A stretch of DNA of 64,000 nt from Paenibacillus massiliensis 2301065 = DSM 16942. Its GTDB lineage: Bacteria > Bacillota > Bacilli > Paenibacillales > Paenibacillaceae. The notes under the pieces are model-generated. The model was not told where the DNA came from, did no database searches, and worked only from the letters and a program-made list of their open reading frames with translations. The stretch is from assembly GCF_000377505.1 (NCBI RefSeq), contig NZ_KB898197.1, forward strand, positions 62,001 to 126,000. Reading direction: 5' to 3'. Positions 1 through 9,540 of this stretch are shown one piece after another (position 1 is the first letter of the stretch; every line of letters starts with the position of its first letter). A program made the translations under genes and the position numbers.

Positions 1-473
1 TGCTGCGGTGGCATGAGGCGGAGCAGCCATTTCGAACTGAATTTTTCCATGGCTGCAACATGTCATTCCGTCGCAAAGCACTGAAGGATATGCTGCCGTA
101 TCCGTGGATGACAAGCTATGCTGTGGCAGACGACCTGTATATGTGCCATCTGGCGAGCCAGTACGGCACGCTAATCATCGATCCCAGCCTTCAGATCCTG
201 CATCATGAATCGCCTCGTTCCCGGGATAATGCGGGACGCGTCGCTAAGGCAACGGCAGTGAATCATTATTATTTCCTGAACCTGAAGCAGGCAGGCATGA
301 GGCATTATGTGGCCTTGCTCTGGACGCTAACGTATCTCATGGGGAAGGAATCCCTGAAGCGCAATTTTAATGCCGTGAAGGGCTACGCAGCAGGAATGCT
401 GTTCGTCCTGAATCCCCGCAAAGAATCGTATAAGGAATATATGAATGCCCGGTTATCGCCGGAGAAGGCATGA
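1..473 (+). CDS. Family 2 glycosyltransferase, 5' truncated
   Basis: This is the C-terminal part of a glycosyltransferase; the reading frame is open from base 3, so the gene starts left of the window. About 156 residues are visible. They match the C-terminal half of the next gene almost motif for motif (EFFHGCNMSFRR, a VADDLYM-like acidic stretch, then LxxHHESPxSRDN), so the two are tandem paralogues. By family it should transfer a sugar from a nucleotide donor at the inner membrane face during polysaccharide assembly. The nucleotide-binding N-terminus is outside the window. It lies 31 bp before the next gene, in the same probable operon. Confidence 0.8.
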   Translation, partial: LRWHEAEQPFRTEFFHGCNMSFRRKALKDMLPYPWMTSYAVADDLYMCHLASQYGTLIIDPSLQILHHESPRSRDNAGRVAKATAVNHYYFLNLKQAGMRHYVALLWTLTYLMGKESLKRNFNAVKGYAAGMLFVLNPRKESYKEYMNARLSPEKA

Positions 474-504
474 CGAATCATGGCAGATGAGAGGAGGAGC
501 ACGG

Positions 505-1410
505 ATGGATTTGACGATTGCTATATGCACGCGTAACCGGGAGGAGGATCTGGCCCGCTGTGCCGCTTCCATAGCAGCTAGCCGAATGACGGAGCCCTCT
601 CTTCAAGCCGAGGTGCTGGTGGTGGATGATGGAGATCTATGCCCCAAGCTAAGAGCTGAGATGAATGAGGGATTGGAGCGGGCAGGCTTTTCCTTTCGTT
701 ACTACAGGAAGGATCAGCCCGGACTGTGGCTGTCCCGGGTCAAGACGGTTGAGATCGCAGCCGGCGATATCATTCTGTTCCTCGATGATGATGTTGAGCT
801 GCCTGTGGATTACATTGACAATCTCATGAGGACTTACCGCGAGAACCCCGATGCTGCAGGTGTAGGCGGTATCGCGCTTGGGATGAGGAACAGCCTGATG
901 GGTACGCTTCGTTGCTTGCTATCCTTCCAGCAGTCTCCTTTTATGGGGCGGCTGTCGTTAAGTGGCCAGTCTGGCTCCATGTACAACTGGCACAGAGCAC
1001 GTCGTACCTTCAAGTCTGAGTTCTTTCACGGCTGTAACATGTCGTTCCGACGGGAGGCCATTCGTTCGATCAAGCCTGTCAGTTGGCTGCAGAGTTATAG
1101 TGTTGGTGAGGACCTGTTGCTGTCACGGATCGCACGGATGCACGGGCCATTGTTGATCAATCCGGTGCTGAAGCTTCAGCACCATGAGTCCCCGTCCTCA
1201 AGGGATAACATGGAGCATGTAGCGTATATGAGAGTTATGAATCATGTGCATCTGCTGCGGGATGAGCGCGCAGGAGTGGTGCCTTATGCAGCACTGTGCT
1301 GGACTACACTGTATTTTATATTACGAGAAAGACCCAAGAAGAATAATTCGGCCATTCGTGGATATGCCAAGGCACTCAAGTCCATGTTCTCCAGGGAGGC
1401 GCTTGGTTGA
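505..1410 (+). CDS. Family 2 glycosyltransferase
   Basis: A 301-residue GT-A fold glycosyltransferase. The N-terminus MDLTIAICTRNREEDL is the usual GT2 opening, VLVVDDGD is the first acidic motif, and LFLDDDVELP near residues 92-98 carries the DxD-type metal/nucleotide-sugar motif. FFHGCNMSFRR and the acidic VGEDLLL segment fit the acceptor side. I chose the ATG at 505 because GAGGAGGAG lies just upstream and the earlier in-frame ATG at 445 overlaps the previous gene and adds an Arg-rich, unconserved stretch. It probably adds a sugar to an exopolysaccharide repeat unit. Donor and acceptor cannot be read from sequence. Confidence 0.87.
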   Translation: MDLTIAICTRNREEDLARCAASIAASRMTEPSLQAEVLVVDDGDLCPKLRAEMNEGLERAGFSFRYYRKDQPGLWLSRVKTVEIAAGDIILFLDDDVELPVDYIDNLMRTYRENPDAAGVGGIALGMRNSLMGTLRCLLSFQQSPFMGRLSLSGQSGSMYNWHRARRTFKSEFFHGCNMSFRREAIRSIKPVSWLQSYSVGEDLLLSRIARMHGPLLINPVLKLQHHESPSSRDNMEHVAYMRVMNHVHLLRDERAGVVPYAALCWTTLYFILRERPKKNNSAIRGYAKALKSMFSREALG

Positions 1411-1453
1411 ATGCATTCGAATGGTATAGTGGCGTCAGAAGGAGGTGGAGTGA

Positions 1454-2833
1454 ATGAGCGCATGGACATCAGCGAAGCAGTTCTTCTCAGGTGAAGGGCT
1501 CGCCAAGACCATCATGCGAACGAGCTTTAACAATTTTTTTGTGCTCATCGTCACGACTCTGACCTCGATCCTGACTGCACGCATGCTGGGTGTAGAGGGA
1601 AAAGGAGAGCTGGCCGCGGTGATCTTCTGGCCGGTGCTCATCGGGAGTGTGCTCAGCTTCGGACTGCCGACCTCGCTGATCTACAACGTGAAGAACAAGA
1701 CGGGCAATACAGAGGACCTGATCGGCCTATCGCTCTTGATCCAATTACCAGCCAGTCTACTCTCAGCGGCCATTGCTTGGCTCTTCATGCCGATGTGGCT
1801 GAATGGATATGGACCAGAGATCATTCAACTGGCACAGCTATATGCCATAGCTGCCATACCGGCAGCGGTACTTACGGCTCTTACAACGGCGCTCTCTCAA
1901 AGCCTTGAGAAATTCAAGGTTTATAACGGATTGCTATTCCTGTATCCATTTGTTAACTTCGTTGGTCTGGTTGTCGTCTGGCTGATGGGGCTCTTGACGG
2001 TGCAGATTGCAGCAGCCATCAACCTCGTGGCTAGCATCGCGGCCCTGCTATGGGCGCTGTATCAATTAGGTGGGTCACTCAAGCTTCGCTCTTTCAAGCA
2101 CTTCATGGACCGCAAAGTCATGCGTCCTTATTACAATTACGGAGCCAGAGTGTACGGTATGGAGCTGATGGGCACCTTGTCCACCCAGACGGATAAGATT
2201 GTCATTGTGGCTCTGCTGTCCCCACGTGACTTCGGGTTATACTCCGTCGTCTACGCGCTCTCTCGTGTCTTCAATGTCGTGCAGAACGCGGTTACCAACG
2301 TTACCTTCCCCAAGGTAACGGGCATGGCACAGCAGAAGATTATCGAGACGGTGGGGCGTGCGTTCCGCATCTCCATGGCGCTTATGCTGATCGTAATTGT
2401 CCCCAGTCTCTTTGTTGGTCGATATATGCTGGGGCTGCTCTACGGATCGTCATTTTTGGAGGCCTCTACGACCTTCTATCTGTTGTCCCTGGAATGCATA
2501 GTCGGAGGCGGCTCATGGATTCTGGCTTCAGCCTTCAACGCGCTTGGTCGCCCAGGGCTTGTGCTGATTCGGCAAATCGTCGCTTATGCGATTACCGTAG
2601 TTCTGTTCTTCGTATTCACCCCTCTGTTAGGGCTGGAGGGCATTGCGCTTGCTCTGTTGTCCGGGGCCTGTGTCAGACTTGTCTTTTCCGTTTTTTCATT
2701 CCCTGTATTTTTTGGGGTTCCGCTCCGGCGAATCATATTCGACAGACACGATTTTACTTTCCTTATGGAAATGATACACAAGAAGCGCAAGAAGGGAGAA
2801 CTGAACGATGGCAAACTTGCATCCAATGGATGA
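1454..2833 (+). CDS. Polysaccharide flippase (Wzx/MOP superfamily)
   Basis: A 459-residue integral membrane protein with about twelve hydrophobic segments. The opening SFNNFFVLIVTTLTSILTARMLGVEGKGELAA is typical of the O-antigen/teichoic-acid flippase branch of the MOP superfamily. It should move lipid-linked oligosaccharide units across the cytoplasmic membrane. The start has a strong site (GAAGGAGGTGGAG). It sits between two GT2 genes and a pyruvyl-transferase-like gene, and its 3' end overlaps the next gene by 26 bp, which suggests one transcript and translational coupling. The membrane topology was judged by eye. Confidence 0.87.
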   Translation: MSAWTSAKQFFSGEGLAKTIMRTSFNNFFVLIVTTLTSILTARMLGVEGKGELAAVIFWPVLIGSVLSFGLPTSLIYNVKNKTGNTEDLIGLSLLIQLPASLLSAAIAWLFMPMWLNGYGPEIIQLAQLYAIAAIPAAVLTALTTALSQSLEKFKVYNGLLFLYPFVNFVGLVVVWLMGLLTVQIAAAINLVASIAALLWALYQLGGSLKLRSFKHFMDRKVMRPYYNYGARVYGMELMGTLSTQTDKIVIVALLSPRDFGLYSVVYALSRVFNVVQNAVTNVTFPKVTGMAQQKIIETVGRAFRISMALMLIVIVPSLFVGRYMLGLLYGSSFLEASTTFYLLSLECIVGGGSWILASAFNALGRPGLVLIRQIVAYAITVVLFFVFTPLLGLEGIALALLSGACVRLVFSVFSFPVFFGVPLRRIIFDRHDFTFLMEMIHKKRKKGELNDGKLASNG

Positions 2834-3782
2834 GCTCAAGAACAAGCTGAAGATGATCCTGAAGGTGGTCCCGCCAGGCTCAAACATTGCTTATGTAGAC
2901 TACCCGGTGTATAACAACGGTGGAGACGTGCTGATCATGAAGGGAACGGAGGCGTTCTTCAAGGCAAATGGCATTCGTGTCCGTGCCCGATATAGTGCCA
3001 TGGATTTTCCCGATAAGCTGAATGTCCCGAAGGACTGGATTATCGTCTGTCACGGGGGGGGGAACTTCGGGGACTTGTATCTGAATCACCAGAATCTCAG
3101 AGAGAAGGTCGTGCGTGACTTTCCAACGCATCGGATTGTAGTCATGCCGCAGACGATCCACTTCCAGAGTGAGGCCAAGGCCAATGAAGCGGCGGCGTTG
3201 TTCAACAGTCATCCCGATATGCACATCTTTGTAAGGGACACACGTTCTTACGCCTATGCCTCTGAGAAATTCAACAACTGCGATATCCAGATGTGTCCGG
3301 ATATGGCGCATCAATTATGGCCGCTCAAGACGACTTCTGCTCCACAGCAGGAGGTGCTCTATTTCCTGCGCAATGATATTGAGACGGTGAAGGATCAGCA
3401 GCAGTTCGATCGTGAAGCAGATGCGGATCATCGTCGGGATTGGGATACCTTGTTCACACCGTTCGAGATTCGTGGCATAGAATATTTCCAGAAATTTTAC
3501 CGTCTCGACAAAAAGATCGGCGGCCCGCTTCCCACACGGGTATTCTGGTATAAGTATACAGACCATCTAATGAGTAAGGCCGTGGATCTGTTCAGCTCCT
3601 ACCGTGAAGTACGTACCTCCCGTTTGCATGGACATATTCTTGCATGCCTCTTGGACATCCCGCATATTGTAATTGATAATTCTTACGGGAAGAATTCGCT
3701 GTATTTCCAGACCTGGTCGACGGGAAATACCAAGGCCAAGCTGTACAGTGAAGAGTCAGCTCCGGTGGAGCAACTCTTATAG
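2808..3782 (+). CDS. Polysaccharide pyruvyl transferase family protein
   Basis: A 324-residue cytoplasmic protein of the polysaccharide pyruvyl transferase family (WcaK/ExoV-like). Supporting motifs are the N-terminal YPVYNNGGDVLIMKG, CHGGGNFGDLY, VVMPQTIHFQ, the central VRDTRSYAYA, and the C-terminal TSRLHGHILACLLDIPHIVIDNSYGK; the last two match the family's RDxxS and SRLHG/iDNSYGK signatures. By family it would put a pyruvate ketal on a sugar of the exported polysaccharide. It is the last gene of the cluster: a terminator-like hairpin follows within 20 bp. The ATG at 2808 has AAGGGAG about 10 bp upstream and overlaps the flippase gene. Confidence 0.85.
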   Translation: MANLHPMDELKNKLKMILKVVPPGSNIAYVDYPVYNNGGDVLIMKGTEAFFKANGIRVRARYSAMDFPDKLNVPKDWIIVCHGGGNFGDLYLNHQNLREKVVRDFPTHRIVVMPQTIHFQSEAKANEAAALFNSHPDMHIFVRDTRSYAYASEKFNNCDIQMCPDMAHQLWPLKTTSAPQQEVLYFLRNDIETVKDQQQFDREADADHRRDWDTLFTPFEIRGIEYFQKFYRLDKKIGGPLPTRVFWYKYTDHLMSKAVDLFSSYREVRTSRLHGHILACLLDIPHIVIDNSYGKNSLYFQTWSTGNTKAKLYSEESAPVEQLL

Positions 3783-3795
3783 ATATCAGCACGAG

Positions 3796-3837
3796 CATGG
3801 GTGGCCCTAGCCTCATAGGGTCGTCCATGTTTTTTTG
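3796..3837 (+). terminator. Rho-independent terminator of the polysaccharide cluster
   Basis: The arms CATGGGTGGCCCT and AGGGTCGTCCATG pair with G-U wobbles around a short loop and are followed by a run of seven T residues. It ends the operon containing the pyruvyl-transferase-like gene. Confidence 0.75.
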
Positions 3838-3878
3838 GTATTAATTATTCTTCTATATCCGCCAATAAATACATTTTT

Positions 3879-3908
3879 TTGACAGTAAACGGCTGTCCTC
3901 GCTATAAT
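3879..3908 (+). promoter_or_regulatory. Sigma-A-type promoter for the deformylase gene
   Basis: TTGACA (3879-3884) and TATAAT (3903-3908) are both perfect hexamers, separated by 18 bp, 82 bp upstream of the deformylase start codon. Confidence 0.8.
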
Positions 3909-3990
3909 CGTACATGTAATGAACTGATGCGGATATCGTGACAAGAATCGCATTAGCTCAAGATGCTGAATAAGAAAGTTGAGGCTGTCC

Positions 3991-4578
3991 ATGTCCATAA
4001 TCAAGCCATTAGCCCCTCCGTTGTTGCTGATGAAGGATATTATTCGAGAAGGTGCTCCAGCATTGCATAGACGTGCTGTAGCGGTGTCGTCACCTCCGGG
4101 CGAAGAAGACAGACATTACATGCAGCTTATGATGGAATACCTGAAGAACAGCCAAGACCCTAACGTAGCCTCGCGATACGAGCTGCGAGCGGGCGTAGGT
4201 ATGTCTGCCAATCAGATCGGCTTAGATAAGCGCATGTGCGTAATCTGCATTCAGAAGCCAGAGCTTCAAGTGGAATACGAGCTGTACAATCCTGTTCTGA
4301 TCAGTCATTCCGATACAATGATATTCCTGGCGGCCGGTGAAGGCTGCTTGTCGGTTGATCGATATGTTCCGGGCTTCGTGCCGCGCTATGAGTGGGTAAA
4401 GGTTCAGGCCGCGGATGCATGGGGCACGGTAAATGAGTACACATTCCACGATTACACTAGTATTGTTGTGCAGCATGAGCTGGATCACCTGGACGGTGTT
4501 CTGTTCTACGATCACATCTCTCTACCGAATCCATTCCAATTGCCTGATCATGTGAGTGTCCGGCCTATTATCATGTAA
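3991..4578 (+). CDS. def: Peptide deformylase
   Basis: A 195-residue iron/zinc hydrolase that removes the formyl group from the N-terminal methionine of new proteins. All three family motifs are visible: GVGMSANQIG near residues 70-79 (GxGxAAxQ motif, with Ser in place of the first Ala), EGCLSV near 116-121 (metal-binding Cys), and QHELDHLDG with HELDH at about 162-166 (two His ligands and the catalytic Glu). The ATG at 3991 was chosen over an in-frame TTG at 3979 because GAGG lies 6 bp before it. It stands alone behind a consensus promoter and 26 bp before the sensor kinase gene. The length and insertions fit a Gram-positive type 2 enzyme. Confidence 0.95.
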   Translation: MSIIKPLAPPLLLMKDIIREGAPALHRRAVAVSSPPGEEDRHYMQLMMEYLKNSQDPNVASRYELRAGVGMSANQIGLDKRMCVICIQKPELQVEYELYNPVLISHSDTMIFLAAGEGCLSVDRYVPGFVPRYEWVKVQAADAWGTVNEYTFHDYTSIVVQHELDHLDGVLFYDHISLPNPFQLPDHVSVRPIIM

Positions 4579-4604
4579 GCGCTTGATAGGAGGGGAGGGC
4601 TTGT

Positions 4605-6398
4605 ATGGTTTTGTCAGCCAGACTACTTCGTTTTATTAACAATGTTCGTCTTCGCAACAAGCTCTTATTCTCTTACGTATTCGTGGTCATGCTACCCGTG
4701 CTACTGGTAGGGGGGACCGTCATTTATCATTTGCGTGAGCAAGCCCTGGAATCGGCGATCGCCCAGACCGTCAACAATGTCAACAAGCTCAAGAATCAGA
4801 CAGATAATTTACTTAGAGTGCCGCTGGATATCTCGAACCGACTGATGTTCGATAAGGTTTTCGCCGGTATAGTGAACAAACGGTACAGCGGCATGTTGGA
4901 GCTTACAACAGCCTATAATGATTTTCATGAATTCCAGACCTATCGAGATCAGTATCGGGAGATTGAGAATATCCGCTTCTACTCCTTTAATCCAACGCTC
5001 GTCAACAATACGGAGTTCATCCCCGTTCAGTCAAGCCAAATGCATGAGTCATGGTTTCAGTCTGCGATGCAGGGCACGAGTGTGCATTGGCTCTATGTGC
5101 GCGATTCTGTTAATAATCCCATATCCGGACTGAGCCTTGTCCGCCAGATTCCATTTCCTGAATATCGGAGCAGGGGAGTGCTTGTGGTCGGAATCAACCG
5201 GAATGAGCTGAACAATATGTTAAGCATAGAACCCTTCAATACGATGATCATTGACCAACAGGGAATTATCGTAGCTTCCAAAGATCCAGCCATGGTCGGA
5301 ACCAAGGTGAGTCGACATACGGTTGGCGCTGAGCTGCCTGAACTAAAAAAAGGCATTTACAAGGCAGAGCTGCAGGGACAATCCTCCCATATTATTGTAG
5401 ATGAACTGATTCCACGTGGTAGCAAGAATGGTCTAACCTTCATCTCCATATTCTCGAATGAGAGCATCGTCCGCGAGGCAAATCGTGTCATTTTGCTAGG
5501 TACGATCTGTGTTGTGACGGTTCTATTGGCGGGTTTACTGCTGGTTATGCTGATTTCCTTTCTAATTACAAGACGTTTGCATCTGCTGAGCAGCGAGCTG
5601 CATGATGTAGCTGGGGGCAATCTGACGGTTGTATCCCGTGTCGAGGGGAAGGATGAGATTGGTGATTTGTCACGAAAGTTCAACACAATGGTAGCTAGCA
5701 TCCAGCAGCTGATGGTGGAGGTCTATGAGACCAGCGAGCAGAATGCCCGCCTAGAATTGGCACAGAGGGATATCAAGCTGAAGATGCTGGCTAGTCAAAT
5801 TAATCCGCATTTTCTATTTAATACGCTCGAATCTCTACGCATGAAGGCACATATGAAAGGTGAGAAGGAGATTGCCCATGTCATTAAGCTACTTGGTACT
5901 CTCATGCGACGCAAGCTAGAGATCGGTAGCGGCTATACGACGATTCAAGAGGAGCTGGACATGGTTCGCTCCTATCTGGATATTCAGCACTTCCGATATG
6001 GTGACAGACTACGGCCTGAGGTGCTGTGCGAACCCGGAATCGAGAGCGTTCGAATTCCTCCACTGCTCATTCAGCCCTTGGTGGAGAATGCTGTAATCCA
6101 TGGTCTGGAGAACATGGAGGATGCCGTTACTGTGCAGGTATCCGCTACTCTGGAAGAGGCTAATAGGCTTGTAAAGGTCGAGGTCAAGGATAACGGGAGT
6201 GGCATGTCTCAGGAACGGTTGCGACAGCTGGAGCAACATCTGCAGCGCTTGGAGGAGGACAATAGCGGCATCGGCATGCGAAATGTACATCACCGACTGC
6301 GGCTGATGTACGGTGAAGCTTACGGGTTGCAGGTACAGGCCAGGGAAGGGGAAGGCACAATAGTCCGATTCTTAATACCAGTGGAGGAGGATGAATGA
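4605..6398 (+). CDS. Sensor histidine kinase, YesM family
   Basis: A 597-residue membrane kinase. Order: a membrane helix near residues 20-40, an extracellular dCache-like domain to about 290, a second membrane helix near 300-325, a HAMP linker, then a His_kinase domain with QINPHFLFN (the phospho-accepting His is about residue 402), an N-box LVENAVIHGLE and G-boxes DNGSGM and GIGMRNVHHRL. It should sense an extracellular signal, usually a carbohydrate in this family, and phosphorylate the response regulator encoded next. The two genes overlap by 4 bp. The LplABC-like sugar importer about 3 kb downstream is the obvious regulatory target by analogy. Confidence 0.93.
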   Translation: MVLSARLLRFINNVRLRNKLLFSYVFVVMLPVLLVGGTVIYHLREQALESAIAQTVNNVNKLKNQTDNLLRVPLDISNRLMFDKVFAGIVNKRYSGMLELTTAYNDFHEFQTYRDQYREIENIRFYSFNPTLVNNTEFIPVQSSQMHESWFQSAMQGTSVHWLYVRDSVNNPISGLSLVRQIPFPEYRSRGVLVVGINRNELNNMLSIEPFNTMIIDQQGIIVASKDPAMVGTKVSRHTVGAELPELKKGIYKAELQGQSSHIIVDELIPRGSKNGLTFISIFSNESIVREANRVILLGTICVVTVLLAGLLLVMLISFLITRRLHLLSSELHDVAGGNLTVVSRVEGKDEIGDLSRKFNTMVASIQQLMVEVYETSEQNARLELAQRDIKLKMLASQINPHFLFNTLESLRMKAHMKGEKEIAHVIKLLGTLMRRKLEIGSGYTTIQEELDMVRSYLDIQHFRYGDRLRPEVLCEPGIESVRIPPLLIQPLVENAVIHGLENMEDAVTVQVSATLEEANRLVKVEVKDNGSGMSQERLRQLEQHLQRLEEDNSGIGMRNVHHRLRLMYGEAYGLQVQAREGEGTIVRFLIPVEEDE

Positions 6399-8005
6399 TG
6401 TATAGAGTGCTGATTGTAGACGATGAGCCTGCCATTCGGGAAGGATTGACGACCCTGATTGATTGGGAAGCCTGTGGCTTTCAGGTGGCAGATACGGCGG
6501 GTAACGGACGGGAAGCGCTGGAGAAGCTGGAGAAGCTTGCGCCGAGGCTTGTTATTATGGACATTCGAATGCCTGGTATGAGTGGATTGGAGGTCATTCG
6601 CACAATCAGGGATCAGTACTCAGCAGACACATCGTCTCATCCTATATCCCCCCACGTGTTGTTGTTAACTGGCTATGCTGACTTCGAGTATGCGCGCCAG
6701 GCAATTGCCTATGGTGTGGATGGCTATCTGCTTAAGCCAGTGGATGAGGAAGAGATGATGAGCGAGCTGAAGCGAATTCATAAGCTTATTACCGCCGAGC
6801 AGCACCAGCAGCATACATGGCATCACACGGGACAGGAGCAGCAGGAGGCAACGCTTGAAAGGATCATGGAATCCCTGCTGCTTGGCACATGGGAGATCGT
6901 AAAGGAGCATCTGCAAGAGCCTATGCAGACAATCCCAATCCCGACTGGACTGAGAGATTGGTCGGCTTATCAGGTGCTTCTGCTTGGATGGACTTCAGCA
7001 TCAGCAGATAGCCATCTGCCGTTAACAGCCCTGAAGCAGAGGCTTGATGAGGGATTTGCGCTGGAAGGAGATACGGTATCATTCATATTGGCGGGTGGGC
7101 TAGGCTTGCTGCTGCAGCAGCCCTTGACAGGGAGACATCAAGCTGCCTGGATGCAGGAAAAGCTGGAACGGGTATTTCAGCCGCTGGCGTTGTCCCCTTA
7201 TGCTGTTGCAGGTCCTGTCGTGGCCGAGATGCAACATATACACCAATCTTACCTGCGTGCCTTGCGCCTGCTTGAGGTCCGCTTTGCACTTGGTGGCAAC
7301 CGTGTGTTGCTATCTAGCGATGCGCCTGAATATGATCTGGAGCTGCAGGGAGATACGACCATCTCTATGGAGCAGCTGCAGCCGTATGGCGAGCGGCTCT
7401 ATTATGCGGTGGAGGTAGCCAATAAAGAGGCAGTAAAGGGCATACTGAAAGAATTAAGGGAGGAGCTTATACGCTGCTCCCTATCTGAACAGGTGCTCAA
7501 GGATGCCTGTGCCCATTCCTTTACCCTGGTGTTAAATAAGCTGTTCACGGGTCGACATGAACGGTTATTTCGTGATTATTCCGGCGTGATCACGGAAGTT
7601 TATGCCCGAAAGACGCTCCAGTCTCTACTGGACCATGCTTATGAGCAGCTAAGTGATATCGCCGATCGGCTGCATGATGATACCCGTGAGGGAGCCATGA
7701 AGCGGATGACCGACTTCATTCAGGCTCATTACCATGAGAATCTGAAGCTGGAGCTGCTCGCTGAGACATTCAGTTACAATAGCGGCTATCTGGGGAAGCT
7801 GTTCAAGAGCCATACGGGTGAGTCATTCAATGTCTATCTGGACAAGGTTCGAATCGAGCAGGCCAAGCGGCTTTTACTGGAAGGGAAGAAGGTGCATCAG
7901 GTGGCGGTCGAGATTGGCTATGCCAATGCTGACTATTTTCATGCCAAATTCAAGAAATACGTTGGCTGCTCTCCATCAAGCTATCGGGCTAGTGGGGCGA
8001 AGTAG
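6395..8005 (+). CDS. Response regulator, YesN/AraC family
   Basis: A 536-residue regulator. The N-terminal receiver domain (MYRVLIVDDEPAIREGL) has the phospho-acceptor Asp at about residue 56 in VIMDIRMPGMSG and a Lys in YLLKPVDEEE. A long middle section of about 270 residues follows. The C-terminus is a two-helix-turn-helix AraC domain (ETFSYNSGYLGKLFKSHTGESF, then AVEIGYANADYFHAKFKKYVGCSPSSYR). It would bind promoters when phosphorylated by YesM. GGAGGAGG precedes the start, and the ATG overlaps the kinase stop. An alternative ATG lies one codon downstream. Confidence 0.93.
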   Translation: MMYRVLIVDDEPAIREGLTTLIDWEACGFQVADTAGNGREALEKLEKLAPRLVIMDIRMPGMSGLEVIRTIRDQYSADTSSHPISPHVLLLTGYADFEYARQAIAYGVDGYLLKPVDEEEMMSELKRIHKLITAEQHQQHTWHHTGQEQQEATLERIMESLLLGTWEIVKEHLQEPMQTIPIPTGLRDWSAYQVLLLGWTSASADSHLPLTALKQRLDEGFALEGDTVSFILAGGLGLLLQQPLTGRHQAAWMQEKLERVFQPLALSPYAVAGPVVAEMQHIHQSYLRALRLLEVRFALGGNRVLLSSDAPEYDLELQGDTTISMEQLQPYGERLYYAVEVANKEAVKGILKELREELIRCSLSEQVLKDACAHSFTLVLNKLFTGRHERLFRDYSGVITEVYARKTLQSLLDHAYEQLSDIADRLHDDTREGAMKRMTDFIQAHYHENLKLELLAETFSYNSGYLGKLFKSHTGESFNVYLDKVRIEQAKRLLLEGKKVHQVAVEIGYANADYFHAKFKKYVGCSPSSYRASGAK

Positions 8006-8083
8006 CTTAATCATTCCTGTTCATTCATAAAGATGACATATAGCTGTCAAGTATAGTGCATTACAATGCATAGGGGTGATGAA

Positions 8084-9193
8084 ATGGCTGAACCATTAAG
8101 AGATATGTACAATCCAGTAGTGCTGGAGCAATTAGCAGCGCACCTGAAGGAGGTATATGCTCCTTTCCAGACGGCAAGCTTCATGAAGCAAATATTCGAT
8201 GATACGTGGGAGTCACTTGCACTTAAAGAGCGTATTCGCCATATAACTCGGGCATTGGGGCAGCATTTGCCTGCTGATTATAGTGAGGCAGTCCAGCTCC
8301 TCATAAGTCTGGGGAATGATCGACAAAAGGGACTGTTTGTGCTGTTTCCTGATTTTGTAGAGGTGTACGGCCAGCAGGAGGAAGACTGGGATCTGTCGAT
8401 GCAGGCTTTGGAGCACTTTACCAAGGGCTCCTCGTCCGAATTTGCAGTGCGGCCATTCCTGCTTCAGCATCCAGAGCGAATGATGGAGCAGATGCAGCGC
8501 TGGGCAAGGAGTGATAACGAGCATGTCCGAAGACTGGCTAGCGAAGGCTGCCGTCCCAGATTACCTTGGGGACAAGTGCTACCCATGTTCCGTGAGGACC
8601 CGCTGCCTGTACTTCAGGTGCTGGAGCTATTAAAGGAAGATCCGTCTCTGTATGTGAGAAAAAGTGTGGCGAATAATCTGAACGATATTTCCAAGGATCA
8701 TCCTCAGCTCGTGCTAGAGCTGGCCAATCGGTGGCGCGGGCAGCATCCGGGCACCGACTGGATTGTTCGGCACGGCTGTAGAGGGCTGTTGCGCACAGAG
8801 CGCGCAGAAGCCTATGCCTTGTTCGAATATGCGGATCTAAGCCAGTCTCCGTCACGGCTTCAGCATGCACGGATTGATTCTGATCCAGCCCGCGTAACTA
8901 TGGGTGAATCCACGGTGCTCAGCTGGCAGTTGACGATTACGGAGCCGATGACAGAGCGGGTTCGAATCGAATATGCCATTGATTTTGTGAAGGCAAATGG
9001 AAAGTCCTCCCGCAAGAAGTTCCTGCTGGTAGACCATATATTTTCACAAGCTGAGACCTTCCAGCGGACACGTACGCATCGCTGGGCTGATCTCACGACC
9101 CGCAAGCATTATCCGGGTGCTCACAGGATTTCGCTGCTTGCAAACGGAGTAACCCTGGCAGAGACAGAAGTGGTATTAGAACCATTAGTATAG
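8084..9193 (+). CDS. AlkD-like DNA alkylation repair / HEAT-repeat protein
   Basis: A 369-residue soluble protein made mostly of amphipathic helix pairs, including EHVRRLASEGCRPRLPWG and YVRKSVANNLNDISKDHP. These match the HEAT-like repeats of bacterial 'DNA alkylation repair' proteins. In AlkD this fold wraps DNA and excises N3/N7-alkylated bases; I cannot confirm the catalytic residues here, and the C-terminal 100 residues look like an added beta-rich domain. The ATG at 8084 has AGGGGTG upstream; the ATG at 8066 has no site. It sits between a sugar two-component system and its transporter with no obvious functional link. Confidence 0.8.
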   Translation: MAEPLRDMYNPVVLEQLAAHLKEVYAPFQTASFMKQIFDDTWESLALKERIRHITRALGQHLPADYSEAVQLLISLGNDRQKGLFVLFPDFVEVYGQQEEDWDLSMQALEHFTKGSSSEFAVRPFLLQHPERMMEQMQRWARSDNEHVRRLASEGCRPRLPWGQVLPMFREDPLPVLQVLELLKEDPSLYVRKSVANNLNDISKDHPQLVLELANRWRGQHPGTDWIVRHGCRGLLRTERAEAYALFEYADLSQSPSRLQHARIDSDPARVTMGESTVLSWQLTITEPMTERVRIEYAIDFVKANGKSSRKKFLLVDHIFSQAETFQRTRTHRWADLTTRKHYPGAHRISLLANGVTLAETEVVLEPLV

Positions 9194-9254
9194 TAATTAT
9201 AATCGTATAATGGAATAGAATCATATGATATGGATAGAGTAATAGAATGTAATT

Positions 9255-9358
9255 CGCATCATAGGATAGTTACATCCTAAATTAACATCATAAACTAACA
9301 TCATAAAATAGTAGTATCATAGAGAGTAGCATCGTATGATAGCAGCATCATAAAATAA
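9255..9358. repeat. AT-rich degenerate ATCAT repeats
   Basis: The 347-bp gap after the AlkD-like gene holds short imperfect direct repeats, for example TAACATCATAAA at 9283 and again at 9296, with a third relative near 9342 and several CATCATA/CGTATGATA variants. No reading frame fits. The sequence is markedly more AT-rich than its neighbours. Confidence 0.6.
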
Positions 9359-9372
9359 GGTAGGACATTATA

Positions 9373-9403
9373 GGCCAACTGTTGTATGCAGTTGGTCTTT
9401 TTT
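9373..9403 (+). terminator. Rho-independent terminator
   Basis: The hairpin GCCAACTG-TTGTATG-CAGTTGGT is followed by CTTTTTT. It separates the AlkD-like gene from the sugar transporter operon. Confidence 0.8.
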
Positions 9404-9540
9404 GCGTTGCTCATGCAGCAGGGAGCAATGCATAGTGGCAATCACTAATTTTGACCTGAAATTCCCGCCAATCCCTTGGGTATGATGCCAAACTCTCCCA
9501 AAGTATGATTAAAGAAACAGCATACCTGGGAGGGATTTAA

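Noticed and set aside
9255..9358. Possible origin-type or iteron repeats
   Set aside because: Units are short, irregular and not near a replication gene; simple AT-rich drift is more likely.
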